The notes under the pieces were generated by a model. The model searched no databases and had not been told where the DNA came from. It saw only the letters and a list, made by a program, of their open reading frames with translations. The translations under genes were made by a program, and so were the position numbers. 64,000 bases of DNA from Pegoplata infirma (taxonomy: Eukaryota > Arthropoda > Insecta > Diptera > Anthomyiidae), in contig OY992539.1 in assembly GCA_963921195.1 (NCBI GenBank), forward strand, positions 210,928,035 to 210,992,034, read 5' to 3'. Below, piece after piece: positions 45,182-59,930 of this stretch (positions within the stretch are counted from its first letter, which is position 1; each line of letters begins with the position of its first letter).

Positions 45182-46472
45182 TATACCCTACACCACTCTG
45201 TGGTACAGGTTATAATGAGTTTGTGCTGATGTTTGTAACTATCCGAAATATTGATCCTAGACCCACCTTCAAGTATACCGATCGACTCAGAATCACTTTC
45301 TGAGTCGATTCAGCGATTTCCGTCCGACCGTCCGTCTGTTCATTTAAACGTTGTGGGCACGATACAGGTCGCAATTATCAATCGATTTGGCTGAAATTTG
45401 AAACTTAAGCTTCATTTGGCCGAAGACTATTGAAATTGGAAAGAATCGGACCATGTTTAGACCTAGCCCCCATACAAATGTCCCCTTTATTTTGGCACAA
45501 ATGACTCTAATAACCGTATTATAATAGGTATCCTTAAAATTTGGCAAGTATACGTGTTTTGTATACACAAATTTATTCAGTTGCATTCCGAATTTTAAAG
45601 GAATCGGACCTGTACTTCTTGTAGTCCCCATACAAACCACCCTCCCGATATTCACATAAATCTCTTAAAAATCATGAAAATTGGAAATATTTCATTAAAA
45701 TTTTGTTTGTAGTTGTTAAACTTGTGGTTTGGTGGTCTAATCAATTCTGAATATAATTGAACCATTTTTGGACTGGGACCCATGTAAAAATTTCGCCCGA
45801 TATTCAGTAAAATCGGTCTATTGGCAACAAAAATAAGCAAATTTCACTCAAATTTTGTTTGTGTATGTTTGCTATACTAATTAAAGATCTAATAGTGCGT
45901 TTACATTGGATTTCTAATCTAGTAAATTGCGATTTTAATCTACTTTGCAATCTGTACCGTTTACATTGGCATTTTTTGCATTTGAGAAGATTAAGATTGG
46001 CATTTATAACAACAAGTTGGTAATAAATGTGTGTGACTGCGTCAAAAGACAGCGACGGAAATTAGTCGTCGTATGATTAACAAGGACAGTGACGACGTTT
46101 AAAAATAACAATGACGGCGGCATAAACATACTTGGCGTCGTCATCAAAGCGGCAGGCTTTGTGTCGGTGTTTTTCAGTGTTGGAAAATGCAAATAATAGA
46201 AATACAGAGTTGTATATAATTTTTCCAGATTGCGTTTGCCGATTAGAGTCTAAACTACTAGATTTAAAAAAATAAATTTGTATGGGCAATCTAATAGATT
46301 GAAGCTGGATTGGAGCCACAATCTACTTTAAGCTAGCTTAGAGGACCAGTGTAAATGCACTATAACGAAATATGAATCTAATCGGTACATGTTTGAACTT
46401 GGGATCCATTTTTCTGAAAACACTGGTGTAAGGTATCATATGGTCGGTCTTGACCGACTAATTTTCTTACTT
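45182..46472 (+). mobile_element. DINE-like (Helentron) element, family B, with nested MITE
   Basis: It starts TATACCCTACACCACTCTGT, contains GTTTGTGCTGATGTTTGTAA and GTCCGACCGTCCGTCTG, and ends with hairpin GTCGGTCTTGACCGAC, then TTTTCTTACTTGTT. A PIF-like MITE interrupts it at 45893-46362. Family-B relatives lie at 58958 and, inverted, at about 61080-61265. Confidence 0.8.
45893..46362. mobile_element. PIF/Harbinger-like MITE, 470 bp, TAA duplication
   Basis: The ends TAGTGCGTTTACATTGG and (inverted) TAGTGCATTTACACTGG match at most positions. TAA stands on both outsides (45890-45892, 46363-46365). Several ATCTAATCT-type motifs fill the inside. Confidence 0.75.
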
Positions 46473-46514
46473 GTTCATTTTGAATGCGGCCGATAGTGTT
46501 CAATAAAATCTGGA

Positions 46515-46940
46515 ACAAGTTGACTTTACTGGCATTGGTAAAAAAAAGTCGAGTTATCTCGACTTGAAGTTTTTTGCTTATATCTTTGATATTTATTGTT
46601 CGATTTCAAAAACGTTGGTGTCATGCGAAAGGTAATTGAAATATCTTCCATTTTAGTTAAAAAATTAAGTTATTAACCCATAAAAGGCCAAAACAAATTT
46701 TTGTGTTTTTTTGTTGAGGATTTCGGCCAGGCTTAGGGACTAAATAACTTAATTTAGTGGCTTCGCTAAATAAAGTTTTTTTTTGTGTATTAAGTTTAAT
46801 ATTTAAATTTCAAGTCGACATAACTCGCGAACCAGATCTCGCCGAAAAAAATCACCTAAATATTTTCGATTTGTAATCAAAAAAATCTATCTCTGGTAAA
46901 AATTTGGGGGCAATCCGAGCAATGCCAGTAAACTCAGCTT
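46515..46940. mobile_element. Possible MITE with TTTACTGGCATTG ends
   Basis: Left TTTACTGGCATTGGT and inverted right TTTACTGGCATTGCT pair. Inner GTCGAGTTATCTCGACTTGA and its partner TCAAGTCGACATAACTCG extend the fold. Confidence 0.6.
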
Positions 46941-46949
46941 AAGCCCAAA

Positions 46950-47342
46950 ATCTTCTCAACTTATTTTATACCCTATTCACACGTACAGTTTTAAACCGTT
47001 TTTAGCAACAATATTTTTAGAACTTTCTTTATTCTATTACAGTATATTGACAGAGAAAATGTCGTATTTTTAGCATGTTCAAAAACACACCTAATATTAA
47101 CGACTCGATTTATTTAATCCCGCCCGTCTGTTCTGCGTTTAAAATGTTTCCCTGATTTTTTTAGGAGTCTGGCAACTTTTTTTTTAGTTTGACAGTTTAT
47201 CATTCCTTTGTGATTTTTTTTATTAAGAAAAAGCAGCAAATAAACAAAAGCTTATAAAAAAGAAAATTTTGCGAAAATTGTAAATTAATAAAAAAAATTG
47301 TTAAATAATTAAAGAAATTCCTCTGCTTAATTCAAAACAAAC
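46950..47342 (+). promoter_or_regulatory. Upstream region and 5' leader of LSD1
   Basis: AT-rich sequence ending in the purine/T-rich leader before the ATG at 47343. No TATA box at a convincing place. The transcription start is not visible. Confidence 0.35.
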
Positions 47343-48937
47343 ATGTCCAACAGTAATACGGACACCGGTGATACGTTTTTATCAAATGAAATTAATCAAT
47401 GTATAACAGAAACTTCACTACCACCAAATGAACATCCCATAACACCCAAGGGAAAACTAATGGTCACAAATATCGAACCGATAGAATGTGTTACCCTAAT
47501 AAGTGATGATTCGGATACAGAACCATCGCCAAAAAGAAAGCCAGCTGCTACACCGGCTAATTTGAATAATAGTTCTATAAAAAAATATGCAGCTGATGAA
47601 GACTCTAATGATGCCCAAACTGCCGCAGAGGAACGGCGTACTAGTAGACGTATTAAACCTAGAGTAGATTATACAAATAAACCGAATGCAAATAATGCAG
47701 ATGAGAAGCCTTCTACCCCATCGGGAAGCTTAGGTAACGCAGGTATGGGTTCTAGTTCGGATAAGAAATCAGATAACCGCAATAAAAAGTCTGATTCAAT
47801 GAGAAGTCCATTTGCCAAAGAAATAACTGATCCCCGTGAAGCTGCGGCCGCCGCTGCAGAAGCTTACAAAGAAATTTTAACCGGTCTTGAAGGTGCCGCT
47901 TTCCAATCACGGCTGCCATTTGATAAAATGACTTCTAATGAGGCTGCCTGTTTTCCAGATATTACTAAAACTGGTCTAGTGGCACAAAGAGTGTTTCTTA
48001 ATATACGTAATCGTCTATTGCAAATGTGGATTGAGAATCCTAAACAACAATTAATATTAGAAAATGCTCTCAAAGATATGGAACCTCCCTTTGACAGTGA
48101 CCCAAATTTGGTTAAACGCATTCATTCGTTTTTAGAACGTCACGGTTTTATAAATTTTGGTATATTCAAACGTTTACGCGCTATACCCGCTAAGAAACTG
48201 GGAAAAGTCATTGTTATAGGAGCAGGAATTTCTGGTCTAGCTGCTGCTCAACAATTACAACAATTTGGCATGGATGTAATAGTTTTGGAAGCTAGAGATC
48301 GTGTTGGTGGACGTATAGCTACTTTTCGTAAAAGTAGTTACATAGCCGATTTAGGTGCTATGGTAGTGACAGGAGTTTGGGGCAACCCAATGACTATATT
48401 AAGTAAACAAATTGGCATGGAAATGGTTCCTATACGTCAAGCCTGTCCCCTTTATGGGGCTGGCGGTAAACCTGTACCGAAACATAAAGACGATATGGTG
48501 GAAAGAGAATTTAATCGTCTTTTAGAGTCAGCCAGCTATTTGTCACATCAGCTTGATTTCAATTATGCCGGTAACAACCCGGTATCCTTAGGTCAAGCTC
48601 TCGAATGGATAATAAAACTTCAGGAAAAATCCGTTAAGGAAAAGCAAGTTCAACATTTAACACATCTTAGTGTGGCACAAAAATCCATATTGGAAAATCA
48701 AACAAAAATCTCAGAAGTTTTAGCACGCATCAAGCATCTCAAACAATTGCATGCTAAATTGTTGCGTACTCGCCCAACACGTAGTGGAGAGGCTGATAAT
48801 ACATTCATAGAACATGAATTTGAAATACGATCTACTAACTATGAGTGGTCGAAAGCTGGAAAGCTATATGAGCAGTTGATGAAAGAAGGTGAACTATTAC
48901 AGACTAAACTTAAGGAAATAGAAGCAAACTCGCCAAG
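47343..48937 (+). CDS. Su(var)3-3: LSD1 exon 1 (N-terminal tail, SWIRM, FAD motif, most of Tower)
   Basis: 531 codons plus two bases. It ends inside the Tower domain at EIEANSP-S. The in-frame TAG at 48939 lies in the intron. Confidence 0.96.
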
Positions 48938-50657
48938 GTAGGTGATGAATTTCTCTGATATGAAATTTGGATTTTTTAAAATTTAATTTAGTTTTTATTA
49001 GGCCTTTTTGTTGGCATAATTATAAATTTTCTCCAATACAAAGTTCATATAAGGGTTAACGCTAAAAATTCTAGAATTTAATATTAACTTGCACACATTG
49101 TGATTGATTCTTTCATTGTAAATGAGTTGGTAGCGTGCTAGCCTACGAAACATGGGGTCATGGGTTCGACTTTCACCAAAACCCTTTTTTTTAACGCAAT
49201 ATGAATGATAGCCACCGATTTTTGTTATAAATAAAGCCGATAGAGATTAGAGGGTCGAGTTTCTGGGTCAGAACCTTTTTTTGTGGGGCTGTGTTATCAA
49301 AGTTGCCAACAAAAAATGTCTATTATAAAATGTTATTGGTAACTCTGTAAAATTTTAAAGTAACGTCAAGTTTAAAAAAAGACCGCAAAAAATTTTACGG
49401 TTTTGCTAATTATACTTAATTTCCAGTAATGCCAACTTAGTTTTATTTAAAACGGTTAATTTTTATTTTTTGCATAATACTGATCGATTTTCATTTCAAT
49501 TTGTTCTCTTTTTTAGCGATGTTTATTTATCGTCAAAAGATCGTCAAATATTAGATTGGCACTTTGCAAATTTGGAATTTGCCAATGCTACACCTTTAAG
49601 CAATTTGTCATTAAAACATTGGGACCAAGATGATGACTTTGAATTTATTGGCAATCATACTACAGTACGCAATGGCTACTCTTGTGTACCAATAGCATTA
49701 ACCGAAGGTCTTGATATTCGTGTTAATACAGCTGTAAAAACTATAAAATATTTTCCAACTGGTGTTGAAATTGTTACAGAAAATTTAAAAACAAATAACT
49801 CATCAGTTACTTACAAAGCTGATTTAGTATTATGTACTCTAACATTGGGTGTTTTGAAAATATCTACTGCTAAAGTGCAGTCTCAACAAGCTAATACTGT
49901 AAAATTTGAGCCTCCACTGCCAGATTGGAAACAACAAGCCATACAACGTTTGGGTTTTGGTAATTTAAACAAAGTTGTTCTATGTTTTGATCGCATATTT
50001 TGGGACCCCAATACAAACTTATTTGGTCATGTTGGTAGTACTACTGCCAGTCGTGGTGAGCTATTCTTATTTTGGAGTATATCATCGTCGCCAGTATTAT
50101 TAGCTTTGGTGGCTGGTCAATCGGCAGCTATAATGGAAAATGTTTCCGATGATGTAATAGTGGGAAGATGTATTGCTGTTTTAAAGGGAATATTCGGCAA
50201 TGGGTCTGTGCCCCAACCTAAAGAGACGTTGGTAACACGCTGGCGAGCTGATCCCTGGGCAAGAGGTTCATATAGTTTTGTTTCTGTTGGCTCATCGGGT
50301 AGTGATTATGACCTCTTAGCTGCTCCTGTTATACCACCAAATCCAAATAATCCTAATCCAAATCAAGAATTAGATGAACTGCCACGTCTTTTCTTTGCTG
50401 GCGAACATACTATACGTAATTATCCAGCTACAGTTCATGGTGCATTTTTAAGTGGTCTACGTGAAGCTGGTCGCATAGCTGATTACTATTTAGGTTATCC
50501 CGAGGGAACACCACCAGATATTGGTTATTCTGTTATAGAAGCTGCTAACACTGCCTCTGTTGGTGATACTGTAGATTTAGTTGATATTGCTCATTCATCA
50601 GACTCTTCTTCCAAGACTTCGGATGAAAAATCCAATGCTGCCGATTCCATAGAGTGA
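47343..50657 (+). CDS. Su(var)3-3: Lysine-specific histone demethylase 1 (LSD1/KDM1A; Drosophila Su(var)3-3)
   Basis: Join of 47343-48937 and 49517-50657; donor AAG/GTAGGT, acceptor TTTTTTAG, the split codon restoring Ser; 911 residues. The family enzyme removes methyl groups from histone H3 Lys4 using FAD, in the nucleus with CoREST partners. An acidic, Ser/Lys-rich disordered head (about 1-165) precedes the SWIRM domain (about 180-280). The FAD-binding fold begins with GAGISG at 293-298 and the downstream E-ARDRVGGR signature. A coiled-coil Tower insert lies at about 420-540. The second half of the amine-oxidase domain has GFGNLNKV with the expected catalytic Lys at 684, and the FFAGEHT motif at 824-830 near the flavin. 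The Ser/Asp-rich tail is short. All landmarks are present with no frame break, so I read it as functional. The ATG follows stop-rich AT sequence in context AAACATGTCC. Confidence 0.97.
49119..49200 (+). repeat. tRNA-like SINE head or decayed tRNA copy in the LSD1 intron
   Basis: An A-box-like TGGTAGCGTGC at 49128 is followed 34 bases later by a B-box-like GGTTCGACTTT at 49162, the spacing of a tRNA promoter. The stretch between resembles an anticodon arm, with AACATGGGGTCATG as in threonine-type tRNAs. The acceptor stem does not close, and a T-run follows at 49184. I read it as a tRNA-derived SINE or pseudo-tRNA. Confidence 0.55.
49517..50657 (+). CDS. Su(var)3-3: LSD1 exon 2 (Tower end and catalytic amine-oxidase half)
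   Basis: It begins with the last base of Ser532, then [20 protein letters not shown], very typical of LSD1. The stop is TGA at 50655-50657. The apparent ATG at 49470 lies in the intron. Confidence 0.96.
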
Positions 50658-50943
50658 GATCATGATTTTAAAACTTGTCCTATTTTATACTTTTTTTATT
50701 TTCGAAATTAGTTTTGCAATTTAGTTTGTTGACTTTGTTATAATAGTTTTTAGTTTTTAACTGCTACAATTTTTATTTTAACTTAATTTAATTTTTCCGT
50801 ATTTTATTGGTGTGTTTTTTCCTAACTCACTCTTTTTTTTTATTCATATTCTAATGTATATAGAATTTGTAACGAACCCAGGTTTCGCTGAGTTAAAAAA
50901 AAAAAATATTTAGACTGCCTTTAGAGCAGCGCGGAATGAATTA

Positions 50944-50949
50944 AATAAA
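50944..50949 (+). promoter_or_regulatory. Candidate LSD1 polyadenylation signal
   Basis: AATAAA is 287 bases after the LSD1 stop. A second near-identical motif follows at about 50963. Confidence 0.45.
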
Positions 50950-51194
50950 CATATTTTTAATTATAAATAAAATTAATTAGTTTTTAAATAAGGTTTGTAA
51001 TAATTGATAGTTAGACTTATGACGTTTTCTTTCCAGGAAAATGTCGCACTTTTTATGCAAATATTTACTGAACAATTAAGCGAAAAGGGCTAAAAGGAAT
51101 AAACTACTTTAAATCTTTAAGTGTAGTGAATAGTCCAATTTAGCTAGTTCTTTGATGAACTACACAACTAGAAAATAGCTAAATTTGACAGAAA

Positions 51195-51370
51195 ACAACT
51201 GAGTGTGCAATTACAATTCTGGCGCTGGCTTTGAATTTTGCTTGTTTCAATACATTTTGTGTGTAGAGCAAAATTCAAAGCCAACGCTGGCGTTTTTTGC
51301 TCTACCTACCAAACGTATGGGAAAAAGCAAAATTCAAAGCCAACGCCAGAATTGTAATTGTACACTGAAT
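51195..51370. mobile_element. Small foldback element with a third partial arm
   Basis: CAATTACAATTCTGGCGCTG at 51209 and its complement ending at about 51360 form the ends. The motif AAGCAAAATTCAAAGCCAAC or its inverse appears three times within 150 bases. Confidence 0.7.
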
Positions 51371-51904
51371 TAGCTGCACTGAACATAGCTGTATGCTATG
51401 ATTGAAATAACGAAATGAATAAATAACAATATTTTTTCAAAAATAATCAAATAACAGATTATTTAAATATTTGAAAATGAATAATATTTATTTTGATTTT
51501 ATTTGAATAACGAAAAATCGAATAATTTTTTCTGATTTTTTTTATTCAAACAAACAAAATATAATTTTTCAAAATAATCAACAAAAATTTGTGATTTTTT
51601 TTGGTTATTCACAAAAATTCAAATAAATAACGTATTATTCAAACAACAAAAAATAAATATTCTTGAAAATTTTGTGTTTGAAAAAAAATCTATTTCATTT
51701 ATTTTGTACAGAGAAACACAAAATTATTCTTACAACACAGTTTTGTTTTGATGTCAGGTTCTTATAAATTGTAATTTAATAAAGTCCATTGAAATTCAGA
51801 AAAGTTAAGTTTTAATTTAGGAAATTCCAAGTGCAGATATAAAAACTTTTATTTTTTTAACAAAAGTATAAAAATCTGAAAAAAGTCGATTTTTAGAGGT
51901 TGGT

Positions 51905-52155
51905 TTAAAAGGACTATACTCACTTTGTCATTCCGTGTGTAATGAATCGAAATATCCATCTAACAGACTATACAATATATGTTATTGATTAGAGATAGAT
52001 TGTAACGCATTCTACAGATGTCCGTCCGTTTGTTTGTGGAAGACATGATGCAGTCCCAACTAAAAGAGCTAGACTGCGGGAATTTGTCAGAAATATGTCT
52101 TATGGTCTGAGGCTGGTTATGTACGAAAATGGGCCAAATCGGATCATATTTCAAC
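51905..52155 (+). mobile_element. DINE-1/Helentron-like fragment nested in the hAT-type element
   Basis: It shares CTATACTCACTTTGTCATTC, the GTCCGTCCGTTTGTTTGTGG run and ATGTCTTATGGTC with the copies at 30562 and 35657. Its ends are lost. Confidence 0.7.
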
Positions 52156-52319
52156 ATCTGAACAAATGCAAAATTAAATAAAATATTTCTATGTCAGAAG
52201 AAGTTCTTGCGAAATGGAATGATATCTGATAATTATTGTATACAAATTTTTTTCTTAATTCACTTACATATAAAAAAACAAAGTTTTGGGTGACGATATC
52301 TTTAATCTAAAGACCCTTA

Positions 52320-53335
52320 CGAAATTTTAAAACCCGGTTTTCGAATAGTTCGAAAATCAGCGTTTTTTTAAATTGACAAAAAACCGAATGAACCCGTTTT
52401 TTCGGTTTTTTGCAAAATAAGGCAAAAAATATTTATTACGGCCAATATAAAGCAGAGATTTGTCGGTGTTTCGAAAAAATTGGTACTTTATATCACCATT
52501 TCCAATATTACTTCAGAAAATACAATTTGTATTTAAGAAATTTGCAATTATATTTCAGAAATTTTTAAATACGTTTTAGAAATGTTCAATTTTATTTAAG
52601 TATATGTATTTCAAAAATTTTCATTTATGTTTCGGAAATTCATTTACCTTTCAAAAATTACCAATTATATTTTAGAGGTTTTCATTTCTACAAATTGTAA
52701 TGCAAATGAAAATTTCTGATATAAAAATGAAAATTTCTTAAAAGCGTTTAGAGAATTTGGAATATCAATGAAAAATTTTGAAAACAAAAGGAATTTTTGA
52801 AAAGCATAGAAATTTTTGAAATACAAAAGAAAAATTTAAGAAACCGAAATTTTTTAAATACAATTGAAATTTTATAAAAAGCATTTAAAAAAATGTTCAA
52901 ACTTCAATGGAATGTTTTTTACTGCAAACATTTTTTATTAAAAAAAAAAAAATAACTAGCAAACATTAAAAAATTACTTAAAATAAAATTTTGATAGTCG
53001 ACAAAAATGTTCATTAAAAATTTTTGCTTATTTTTTTTTATATGTAAAGATTTGCCACATCCAGAAATGATTTGCACTCAAATTTATGGATTCAGCCAAG
53101 GCGAAATTATTTTTTTTACTTGGTATTCATTCATTTGGGATTTTTTTTAACACCTTTACACTAAAAAAAATCGAGTTTCACTGCTTTTAAAGGTTGATTT
53201 ATAAAAACCGGGGTTCGATAGTAAACCAACCGGTCTAACCGGTTTTCAAATAGTTAAGATTTTAAAAATTCGGAAGTTGCAAGCCACATAAAACCGGTTT
53301 AAACCGGTTTCGAAAAACCGGTCTAATCACCCTAG
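52320..53335. repeat. CCGGTTT/AAACCGG-rich element remains
   Basis: AACCCGGTTTTCGAATAGTT at the left and AACCGGTTTTCAAATAGTTA at the right are direct versions of one motif. The right edge CTAATCACCCTAG looks like an hAT end, but I cannot fix the left end. Confidence 0.45.
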
Positions 53336-54460
53336 TAAATATACATCCTTTCAGGACTGTCTATTGTTTTAAAAAAATATCGAAAAGTTTATTCAAGTAG
53401 TGTATTTTCAATAGCAAAACGTTTTAACAGTATTTTTTAAACATTAAAAATCAATTTGCGAAAAAATTAAAAAAATATTCTAATTAATAGCCTTGTTTTT
53501 TGCATTAAATCAATATTGGAATAACTTTATTTTACTTTAAAAAGGTTCAAATCTGGCCAAGCAATTTTTTTTTTAATTTTTTTCTGAATCTACATCCTAT
53601 TATCAATAATAAAATAAAAACATAATTAAGCTAAGGTAAAAATTTGAAGTATAAAAACTAAATTTAGTTAAATCCTAGGATTAAATTGGATTTATTTATA
53701 CCATTTAACATTATGGACACCGCTTAGTTTCTTACCTGTTTATATGTATTTACTAATTGTATGTAGATTTAGAAAAAAAAATATAAAAAAAAAATTCTGG
53801 ACTTGATTTGACACATTTTTACAATAAATAAAGTAAATCCCAATCTTAATCCGGTCTGAAAAAAAACAAGCCTAATGTTTTAGTAAAGAAAACCTTTAAT
53901 AACAAGCTAATAAAAAAACAATAGTGGTTTGTAAGAATAATTGTGTGTTTTACTGTATAATAAAATGCAAAATAAATAAAAACAAAATTATTTTTCAAAC
54001 ACAAAATTTTCAAGAATATTTATTTTTTTTGTTTAAATAATACGTTATTCATTTGAATTTTTGTGAATAACCAAAAAAAATCACAAATTTTTGTTGATTA
54101 TTTTGAAAAAATCTATTTTGTTTGTTTGAATAAGCAATCAGAAAAAATTATTTGATTTTTTTGGAAAGAAATATTATTTCATTTTTATGAATTTGAATAA
54201 AATAAAATTTTATTTTATTCAAACCAAAATAAATAAAATAACAAAACATTTTATTTTTTGATAGCCAACTAAAATATCAAAGTATTTTATTTATTTCCAA
54301 AAAATCCAAATAAAAAAAATCAATAATACAGCTATGGCACTGAATAAAAAAATTAATAAAGTGAAATAAATCTAAATATCCAGCACAAAGAAAAGAATAA
54401 ACGAAACTTCCAGCTTTCCCTGAATCTGGGAAATAAATTGTACTGCATTTCCTCTATTGG

Positions 54461-55319
54461 ACAGATAAGCAAGCCGGTCGGCGCGGCTGAGTCCCCAAGC
54501 CGATTTTTTTTTTCACTTGCCGCCGATCAAAGGTTCGAAAGAATTAATTCTTTAATTCAATTTCCTAATTCGAATTAAAAAAATAGAATTTGGCATTCCC
54601 TAAAATCATTCAACTTTCATAATCATTGAATTAATTCTTTCAAGAATTCATTCCTTAAGAATGGTCATTCTTAAGGAATGAACTATTTTTTTATCAAAAT
54701 CAATCTACTACAAATTGAATGGTGAAATTTTCTTATCATTCAATTTAAAACAGTGAAGCGCAACACACATACACACACATTTATGCTTGTGTGGGAAGCA
54801 GCAGACGAGACGTCAACAAAACAACAACCGATCGTTTACACACGAAGATGCTTAAAGTGCACACAAGCAACACATTTTTGAAAATACAAAGGGAATGAAA
54901 TAAAAAAATCATCATTCAATTTGTAATAGATTTGAATGATGAAAAATTTTGATCATTCAATCGAATGATTGCTTGCAAGGAATTAATTCTCTTGGGAATT
55001 AATTCAATTTGATTTAAGCTTTGAGAATTAAGCCTTTGAATTAATTCGTGTTGAATGCTGGTAAGGAATGATAATTCAAAACTTATTAAAACAGAATTAA
55101 ACTTTTGGTGAATTAATTCTCAATAGAATTAATTCGTTCGAAGCTCTGCCGCCGATTTCGTCGGCTCAATGCTCAGCCGGTTTTGTCAGTCAAATTACTT
55201 GTTTTTAACCATTTTTTTACTACTTTCGCGGAGGAGCCGGTTTTTATTTTTCAGCGGCGCCATAAAAAAGCAGATAAGCCGCCGCCGTCAAAAATTTCCA
55301 ATCGGCTTGCTTCTCTGTA
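54461..55319. mobile_element. GC-richer element with CAGATAAGCAAGCCG ends, split by a hAT MITE
   Basis: Left CAGATAAGCAAGCCGGTCGG and inverted right CAGAGAAGCAAGCCGATTGG pair. Its own target duplication is not clear. The MITE at 54528-55148 sits inside it. Confidence 0.65.
54528..55148 (-). mobile_element. hAT-type MITE, 621 bp, second copy, target duplication CCGCCGAT
   Basis: It is a near-identical reverse copy of 30725-31345, with exactly the same length. CCGCCGAT flanks it at 54520-54527 and 55149-55156. Confidence 0.93.
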
Positions 55320-55573
55320 ATGGAGTTGATAAAGGGATACCCTTTATTCAGTTAAAAATTCAGTTACACACGTTAACCAACACTGTATTTATAAGCAACA
55401 AGTTTGACATTTTATTTGTCATTATTTTTTTTTTATTTTCTTGCTGATAATTGTCTTTTTTTTAATTTATTTACAAACATTTTTTGATAAAACTTAATTT
55501 AATTACAAAAAAAAGTTAAAGTATTACATATAAACATTAACAAAATCAGAAAAATAATTAAAAAAGAGTTAAT

Positions 55574-58592
<3,019 letters not shown>

Positions 58593-58807
58593 GTTTGTGA
58601 TTAAACAAATATTTTTGATTATTAAATTTAAAGCTTTTTTTGAATTTATTTTCTCCAATCGCTATTTTTTATAAAATTGCTTTAATTATTGCACAATTAC
58701 TTTCTCTAATACTAAAAGTATTCCATTTTTTTTCAATTTTTTGAAGTACAAAAAATTTTATCAAATACATTAAAATTATCGCTATGGCTTTATCTCGCCA
58801 TCATTAC

Positions 58808-58813
58808 AATAAA
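58808..58813 (+). promoter_or_regulatory. Candidate SFT2-like gene polyadenylation signal
   Basis: AATAAA is 216 bases after the stop; another lies at 58858. Confidence 0.45.
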
Positions 58814-58957
58814 ACTGTATTTACAATTAATTATTTAAAACCATAATGAATATTAAAAATAAAGAGTGTTTTTGAAACCAAAAAAAATGTGTTCTAATTT
58901 TAGGCCTGAAAAATTTCACCCTTGAAGAACTAAACCAACCTCTGAAAACTGCCACTA

Positions 58958-59930
58958 TTTATACCCTACACTACTCTGTGGTACAGGGTATAATGAGTTT
59001 GTGCTGATGTTTGTAACTACCCGAAATATTGGTCTTAGCCACACTTTTGAGTATATCAATCAAATCAGTATCACCTAAAGAGTCGATTTAGATTTAGTCG
59101 ATGAAAACTATGTAAACACGATACAGGTCGCAATTTTCAATCAATTAACTTGAAATTTGAAAGTTAAGCATCCCTTAAGGTTCTAAAGTCGAAAAGTCGA
59201 TTAATCTATTTTTTGTATGAAAAAGTCGACAAGTCGAAATCGACTTTTTTTTTCTTACAAAGTCGAAAAGTCGACTTTTGCTTTCGACTTTTTTCGAATT
59301 TTTTATTTTTTTTCTAATTTCTTTCTTCTTAAAAAAAATCCGAATGAGAGCCGAGTTTAACAACTGAAGCTGTTGGTATTTCCATGTATTTTGTATGTGA
59401 AGCAAAAATTGTCAATGCCAAATTCGTGAGTTAGAAAGTGTTAAGTGCAATATTTACCAATATTTTTGATTATTGTAAACACATCAGTTATAGGGTTCTA
59501 TTAATTCGAAAGTCGACTCTTTAGCTCTCGATTTTTTCAACCTTTTCCACATATTCGATTTCTTCGACTTTTTTTGACAAATAAAATACCAAAAAATAGC
59601 ACCTAAATGCTTACAACAAGTCAAAACTAAACTTTTATTTACAAAAAAATCGACTTTTTAAAAGTTGAAAAAGGTCGAAAAAAGTTAAAAAGTCGAAGAA
59701 AGTCGAAAAGTTGAAAAAAGTCGAAAAGTCGAAAAAAGTCGACTTTTTAAAAAGTCGACTTATTAAAATTTGAAAAAAGTCGAAAAATCGACTTTTTAGA
59801 TATTGAAAAAAGTCGAAAAGTCGACTTTTTGTTGCGGCTATATATAACCCTAGCATCCCTTGGCCCAATGACGAAGCCTATTGAAATTGAAAAATCGGTC
59901 CATGTTAGAACAAGGTATAATAGTTCAAAA
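58958..59930 (+). mobile_element. DINE-like family-B element, 5' part, split by a hAT MITE
   Basis: It starts TATACCCTACACTACTCTGT, runs through CACGATACAGGTCGCAATTT, and after the insertion resumes TGGCCCAATGACGAAGCCTA and AATCGGTCCATGTTAGA. The 3' end is missing. Confidence 0.75.
59176..59852. mobile_element. hAT-type MITE, AAGTCGA-rich, target duplication GCATCCCT
   Basis: The ends TAAGGTTCTA and (inverted) TAGGGTTATA are similar. GCATCCCT is at 59168-59175 and 59853-59860. The interior is almost wholly AAAGTCGAAAAGTCGAC repeats. Confidence 0.82.

Larger units (their letters stand above)
51384..54336. mobile_element. hAT-type element, 2953 bp, target duplication GCACTGAA, with nested repeats
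   Basis: The ends CATAGCTGTATGCTATGATT and (inverted) CATAGCTGTATTATTGATTT match. GCACTGAA is on both sides (51376-51383, 54337-54344). Long arms of about 280 bp rich in AAATAA repeats (51410-51760; 53920-54310) are inverted copies. A DINE-like fragment and a CCGGTTT-rich element lie inside. No transposase frame. Confidence 0.85.
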
